From positions 1 through 10,281 of the forward strand of contig JAILSA010000049.1 of NCBI GenBank assembly GCA_024697885.1: a DNA stretch of 10,281 bases, written 5' to 3'. Below are positions 7,511 through 10,281 of this stretch, piece after piece (position 1 is the first letter of the stretch; each line of letters begins with the position of its first letter). Source of the stretch: Eubacterium sp. GTDB taxonomy: Bacteria; Bacillota; Clostridia; Lachnospirales; Lachnospiraceae. The position numbers were made by a program, and so were the translations under genes. Under the pieces are notes generated by a model. It did no database searches. It saw only the letters and a program-made list of their open reading frames with translations, and was not told where the DNA came from.

Positions 7511-7536
7511 AAAATATAAAAAAAATATGATATAAT
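7508..7536 (+). promoter_or_regulatory. Near-consensus sigma-A promoter for rnz and downstream genes
   Basis: TTGAAA at 7508-7513 (5/6 match) and a perfect TATAAT at 7531-7536 are separated by 17 bases, with TG at 7528-7529 giving an extended -10. The spacer is almost pure A/T. Transcription would start near 7543, about 25 bases before the GTG of rnz. By sequence this is the strongest promoter in the window. Confidence 0.85.
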
Positions 7537-7567
7537 GTCTCCAAATGGATGCTAGGAGGATTTTGCC

Positions 7568-8479
7568 GTGTTGGATGTATGCCTGCTGGGAACCAGCGGT
7601 ATGATGCCGCTGCCAAGGAGAGCGCTAACGGCCCTTATGACACGCTACAATGGAAGCAGTCTTTTGATTGATTGTGGCGAGGGAACCCAGGTCAGCATTC
7701 GTGAACAGGGATGGAGCATGCATGATATTGATCTTTTGTGCATCACTCATACTCATGGAGACCATGTCAGTGGCCTGCCGGGGCTCTTGATGTCCATGGG
7801 AAATTCCGACCGGAAGGAGCCCCTGCGAATCGTTGGACCCAAAGGAGTTAGGAGAGTTGTGGAAGCACTGAGGATTATAGCCCCAGGACTTCCCTTTGAA
7901 TTAGAAATCGAAGAATTGACCGAGCCTGTCTGCCAGATTCAGGGCAAGGGGTTTGTGGTCAATGCCTTTCGCGTCAATCACACAGTGCCATGCTACGGTT
8001 ACAGTCAGGTGATTGAGAGAACGGGCAGATTTGATGTGGAGAGGGCCAAGGCCCAGGACATTCCACTTGCTTTTTGGAGCCGCCTGCAAAAGGGTGAGAC
8101 CATAGAGGAAAATGGAAAAATTTACACCCCAGATATGGTTTTGGGGGGAGACCGCAAGGGTCTAAAGGTGACCTATTGTACAGACACCAGACCACTTCCA
8201 ATCATTGCCGAACAGGCAAAGGGGTCAGACCTATTTATTTGCGAAGGCATGTACGGGGAACCGGATATGCAGAAGAAAGCCAAGGAAAAGAAGCATATGA
8301 TGTTTGCAGAGGCAGCACAGCTGGCCAAGCAGGCAGAGGTGGGAGAATTGTGGTTGACTCATTTTTCCCCATCCCTTATTCGACCAGATTTGTTTTTGGA
8401 TGAAGCAAGGAAGATTTTTCCAAAGACCAAGCCGGGCAAGGACCGCAAGACAGTAGAATTAAATTTTGAAGAAGAATAG
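7568..8479 (+). CDS. rnz: Ribonuclease Z-type metallo-beta-lactamase-fold nuclease
   Basis: RNase Z is the zinc-dependent endonuclease that removes 3' trailers from tRNA precursors. The protein has 303 residues, the usual length for the short form. Metal ligands are all in place: His61, His63, Asp65 and His66 in THTHGDH, His138 in VNHTVPCYGY, Asp206 in TYCTDTR, and His265 in LTHFS, with the family's extra histidine at His243 (KHMM). The insert at about residues 153-193, where RNase Z carries its tRNA-gripping exosite, is present, but its usual Gly-Pro motif is replaced by IPLAFWSRLQKGE. The N-terminal substrate loop is also atypical (PLPRRALTA). The start is GTG with AGGAGGA at 7554-7560, 7 bases upstream; a TTG follows as the second codon. 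It is probably cotranscribed with the next gene and tsaD. An alternative is a related arylsulfatase-like hydrolase, but the motif set and context favour RNase Z. Confidence 0.88.
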   Translation: MLDVCLLGTSGMMPLPRRALTALMTRYNGSSLLIDCGEGTQVSIREQGWSMHDIDLLCITHTHGDHVSGLPGLLMSMGNSDRKEPLRIVGPKGVRRVVEALRIIAPGLPFELEIEELTEPVCQIQGKGFVVNAFRVNHTVPCYGYSQVIERTGRFDVERAKAQDIPLAFWSRLQKGETIEENGKIYTPDMVLGGDRKGLKVTYCTDTRPLPIIAEQAKGSDLFICEGMYGEPDMQKKAKEKKHMMFAEAAQLAKQAEVGELWLTHFSPSLIRPDLFLDEARKIFPKTKPGKDRKTVELNFEEE

Positions 8480-8512
8480 GGATAAAATAACCTAAGGAGA
8501 GGAGGGAACTGC

Positions 8513-9139
8513 ATGAAGACCATTAGTGATAAAACCAGAAAAAATATTGTCGGTTTTTCTTTTATCATGTGTCTGATTGTTATTGGCAGTATGGCTGTCT
8601 ACTATCAGTACATGAAGAGACAGAGACTTGATGCTGCAGTTCAAACTCCGACCACCGAGGTGGAAAAACTGATTGCCAAGGATTTGAATCAGGGTTATCC
8701 AGAAACTCCAACAGAGGTTATGAAGTTGTGGGGGCGATTGAACCAGTGCATGTACAATACCACCCTGACGGAAGAGGAAGACGAGGCTCTGTTTAAGCAG
8801 TTGCGCCTTATGTACAGCAAGGATTTGATTGCGGAGAACGCGGAGGAGACTCACCGAAGCAGCCTGAAATCCGAGCTCACCAGTTTTAAGGATGAAAAGA
8901 AAAAGATTGTCAGTTACTCCGCTGAGACGGGAACGGCAGTTCAGTATAAGACCATTAATGAGAGAGAATGTGCCTATATCACTATTTCTTATTTCATTAA
9001 CGAGAACCGCAACTACTCCAAGTCCTTCCAGGATTTTATCCTGGTCAAGGAAGGCGGGAAGTGGAAGATTCTCGGCTTTAAGGCCAAGAGTCAGGCAAGC
9101 AGCAGCAAGGAAGAGGCTGCATCCAATACGACGAGTTAA
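8513..9139 (+). CDS. Single-pass membrane protein of unknown function (DUF6715-like)
   Basis: The product has 208 residues: a short basic N-terminus, one hydrophobic helix at about residues 12-31, then an extracytoplasmic-looking domain of about 160 residues and a Ser/Ala/Lys-rich tail. The pattern LIAKDLNQGYPETPTEVMKLW (about residues 53-73, quoted in outline), followed by a Tyr/Asn-rich helical part and a beta-rich C-terminal part ending in ILVKEGGKWKILGF, resembles the DUF6715 family that I recall from Lachnospiraceae; this is recognition from memory, not a search. The final strand pattern also resembles NTF2-like domains. Cys20 is not in a proper lipobox, so I do not call it a lipoprotein. 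The ATG follows GGAGG at 8501-8505 by 7 bases. It sits 33 bases after rnz and 15 bases before tsaD, and is probably in one operon with them. Confidence 0.85.
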   Translation: MKTISDKTRKNIVGFSFIMCLIVIGSMAVYYQYMKRQRLDAAVQTPTTEVEKLIAKDLNQGYPETPTEVMKLWGRLNQCMYNTTLTEEEDEALFKQLRLMYSKDLIAENAEETHRSSLKSELTSFKDEKKKIVSYSAETGTAVQYKTINERECAYITISYFINENRNYSKSFQDFILVKEGGKWKILGFKAKSQASSSKEEAASNTTS

Positions 9140-9143
9140 CAAA

Positions 9144-9148
9144 GAGGT
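9144..9148 (+). promoter_or_regulatory. Ribosome binding site GAGGT supporting the TTG start of tsaD
   Basis: GAGGT lies 6 bases before the TTG at 9155. No ATG or GTG precedes the ESSCDET motif in this frame after the upstream stop, so TTG is the only start that keeps the full N-terminal strand of TsaD. Confidence 0.7.
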
Positions 9149-9154
9149 AGGATT

Positions 9155-10177
9155 TTGGATAAGAAAGATATAACAGTTTTGGCAATTGAGAGTTCATGTG
9201 ACGAGACAGCGGCAGCGGTAGTGGTAAACGGCCGACAGGTTTTGTCCAATATTATTTCCTCTCAGATCGACATTCACAAACTTTATGGTGGTGTCGTTCC
9301 AGAGATTGCCTCTCGTAAACATATTGAAAAAGTGAATCAGGTAATTGAGGAAGCTCTTACCGAGTCGGGCAAGACCCTTCAAGAGGTGGATGCTATTTGT
9401 GTCACCTACGGACCTGGATTGGTGGGAGCTTTATTGGTAGGAGTTGGCGCCGCCAAGGCTTTGGCCTATGCCAGCCACAAGCCACTGGTGGGGGTTCATC
9501 ACATTGAGGGACACATCTCTGCCAACTACATCGAGAATCTGGATTTAGAGCCGCCATTTCTCTGCCTGGTGGCATCCGGCGGTCACAGTCACTTAGTGAT
9601 TGTGAGAGATTATGGAGACTATGAGATTTTGGGAAGAACCAGAGATGATGCGGCTGGGGAAGCTTTTGACAAGGTGGCCAGAGCCATCGGCCTCGGATAC
9701 CCGGGTGGCCCCAAAATCGACAAGTTGTCCAAGGAGGGAAATCCTGACGCCATTGATTTTCCTCAGGCTTCTATTGACGGAGCACCTTATGACTTTAGCT
9801 TTTCCGGTGTCAAGTCGGCAGTTTTGAATTACATCAACGGATGTAAAATGAAAAATATCCCTTATCAGGAGGCGGACATTGCCGCATCCTTCCAAAAAGC
9901 AGTAGTAGGTGTTTTGGTGGATCATACCATGAAGGCGGCCAAAGACTATGGCATTCACAAAGTTGCCATTGCCGGAGGTGTGGCCTGTAATTCTGGTCTT
10001 CGACAGGCTATGGAGGATGCTTGCCAAAGAAGGAATTACAAATTCTACCGTCCGAGTCCGATTCTTTGTACGGACAATGCGGCTATGATTGGGGCAGCAG
10101 GCTACTACGATTATATGAAGGGGATTCGCCACGGCTGGGATTTGAACGCAGTTCCAGGTCTCAAGCTGGGCCAATAA
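9155..10177 (+). CDS. tsaD: tRNA N6-adenosine threonylcarbamoyltransferase TsaD
   Basis: TsaD (Kae1/Gcp/YgjD) transfers the threonylcarbamoyl group from threonylcarbamoyl-AMP to A37 of ANN-decoding tRNAs, in complex with TsaB and TsaE. The 340-residue length is normal. The ASKHA fold signatures are present: AIESSCDET at residues 10-18, PEIASRKH near 49-56, [13 protein letters not shown] near 84-96, the metal-binding HxxxH (His116, His120) in [40 protein letters not shown], and the C-terminal TDNAAMIG with metal ligand Asp307. All expected key residues are there, so the enzyme should be active. The start is TTG, set by GAGGT at 9144-9148. It is separated from tsaE-tsaB by rnz and an unknown membrane-protein gene, but lies on the same strand. 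TsaC/TsaC2, which makes the threonylcarbamoyl-AMP intermediate, is not in the window. Confidence 0.97.
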   Translation: MDKKDITVLAIESSCDETAAAVVVNGRQVLSNIISSQIDIHKLYGGVVPEIASRKHIEKVNQVIEEALTESGKTLQEVDAICVTYGPGLVGALLVGVGAAKALAYASHKPLVGVHHIEGHISANYIENLDLEPPFLCLVASGGHSHLVIVRDYGDYEILGRTRDDAAGEAFDKVARAIGLGYPGGPKIDKLSKEGNPDAIDFPQASIDGAPYDFSFSGVKSAVLNYINGCKMKNIPYQEADIAASFQKAVVGVLVDHTMKAAKDYGIHKVAIAGGVACNSGLRQAMEDACQRRNYKFYRPSPILCTDNAAMIGAAGYYDYMKGIRHGWDLNAVPGLKLGQ

Positions 10178-10182
10178 TACTA

Positions 10183-10208
10183 GTGAAAAGTGTCTTTAGG
10201 CACTTCAC
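10183..10208 (+). other. Imperfect hairpin downstream of tsaD
   Basis: GTG at 10183-10185 and AAGTGTC at 10188-10194 can pair with GGCACTT at 10199-10205 and CAC at 10206-10208, leaving an AA bulge, one U-G wobble and a TTTA loop. No T-tract follows (the next bases are A-rich), so it is not a standard intrinsic terminator. It begins 6 bases after the tsaD stop and may protect the 3' end or act in regulation. Confidence 0.4.
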
Positions 10209-10230
10209 ATAAAATATTAAGAAAGGGGAT

Positions 10231-10250
10231 ATAAGTGCGGAAGTACTTAT
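10231..10250 (+). other. Eight-base-pair hairpin with GGAA loop upstream of the next reading frame
   Basis: ATAAGTGC at 10231-10238 pairs with GTACTTAT at 10243-10250 (one G-U wobble) around GGAA, a GNRA-type tetraloop. It lies between a purine-rich AAAGGGG at 10222-10228 and the possible ATG at 10263. Its 5' arm is also fully complementary to 10200-10205 in the preceding hairpin. Confidence 0.4.
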
Positions 10251-10252
10251 AA
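10235..10252 (+). CDS. Possible five-codon leader ORF (MRKYL)
   Basis: A GTG at 10235 is preceded by AAAGGGG at 10222-10228 with 6-base spacing, better placed than any ribosome binding site for the ATG at 10263. The frame closes after five codons. It lies almost wholly inside the 10231-10250 hairpin. Such short frames arise easily by chance, so the call rests only on the spacing and location. Confidence 0.18.
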   Translation: MRKYL

Positions 10253-10262
10253 AAGAGAGATT

Positions 10263-10281
10263 ATGAAATGTAACATGTGTG
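10263..10281 (+). CDS. Possible start of a further gene with an N-terminal CxxC motif (cut by window end)
   Basis: The ATG at 10263 opens a frame reading MKCNMC before the window ends. Two cysteines spaced CxxC directly after the start would fit a zinc-ribbon protein. The upstream GAGAG at 10255-10259 is a weak and close ribosome binding site. With only six codons visible, neither the gene nor its product can be confirmed. Confidence 0.33.

Noticed and set aside
7240..7530. A plus-strand open frame overlapping the end of tsaB and running into the place where rimI might be expected.
   Set aside because: Its translation shows no acetyltransferase motif and it overlaps tsaB out of frame. It is not a rimI remnant that I can support.
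8466..8488. Possible promoter before the single-pass protein gene (TTGAAG and TAAAAT).
   Set aside because: The spacer is only 11 bases, far from the 16-18 needed, so it was not called.
8513..8640. Lipoprotein signal at Cys20 of the single-pass protein.
   Set aside because: The residues before the cysteine (FIMC) do not fit a lipobox, which needs a small residue before Cys. An uncleaved anchor helix is more likely.
8492..9142. A 216-codon open frame on the minus strand, nearly mirroring the gene at 8513-9139.
   Set aside because: It starts at a TTG without a ribosome binding site and overlaps a well-supported plus-strand gene completely. The translation has no recognisable domain.
1..10281. 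Mobile elements, CRISPR arrays, phage or defence genes, tRNA or rRNA genes.
   Set aside because: I saw no transposase or integrase motifs, no regularly spaced repeats, no cloverleaf-like sequence and no toxin-antitoxin or defence signatures on either strand.

Overview
The window looks like a chromosomal segment of a low-to-mid GC Firmicute, most likely a Clostridia member of the Lachnospiraceae type. The reasons are strong AGGAGG-like ribosome binding sites, sigma-A type promoters, frequent GTG/TTG starts, a Firmicute-style TsaE-TsaB pair, LuxS, a CDP-glycerol glycerophosphotransferase, and a small single-pass protein of a kind I associate with Lachnospiraceae. The assignment is inference; there is no rRNA or other taxonomic marker.

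Layout. (1) Bases 1-3467, plus strand: the 3' part of a wall-polymer glycerophosphotransferase gene, then luxS and tex, tightly spaced and probably cotranscribed. They end at a hairpin terminator at about 3478-3526 that also serves the convergent gene. (2) Bases 3526-5694, minus strand: one large polytopic membrane protein with a GT-C-like look and a C-terminal soluble domain. (3) Bases 5707-5847: a divergent promoter region with a recognisable sigma-A promoter for each direction. (4) Bases 5848-7471, plus strand: ycxB-like, tsaE and tsaB, joined by 4-base start/stop overlaps. (5) Bases 7472-7567: a GC-rich hairpin abutting a near-consensus extended -10 promoter. (6) Bases 7568-10177, plus strand: an RNase Z-type metallo-beta-lactamase, a single-pass membrane protein of unknown function, and tsaD. 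(7) Bases 10178-10281: two hairpins that could pair alternatively, a possible five-codon ORF, and the first codons of a further reading frame with a CxxC motif.

Functionally, the right half is a tRNA-maturation neighbourhood. TsaE, TsaB and TsaD are three of the four bacterial proteins that make t6A at position 37 of ANN-decoding tRNAs (TsaC/TsaC2 is not here), and RNase Z trims tRNA 3' ends. The left half joins cell-surface polymer synthesis, the activated methyl cycle/AI-2 enzyme LuxS and the RNA-binding factor Tex. I found no mobile element, CRISPR array, tRNA or rRNA gene, or clear sign of transfer. This is mostly a conserved core region. The least explained parts are the minus-strand membrane protein, the single-pass protein between rnz and tsaD, the altered motifs in the RNase Z, and the structured region after tsaD.
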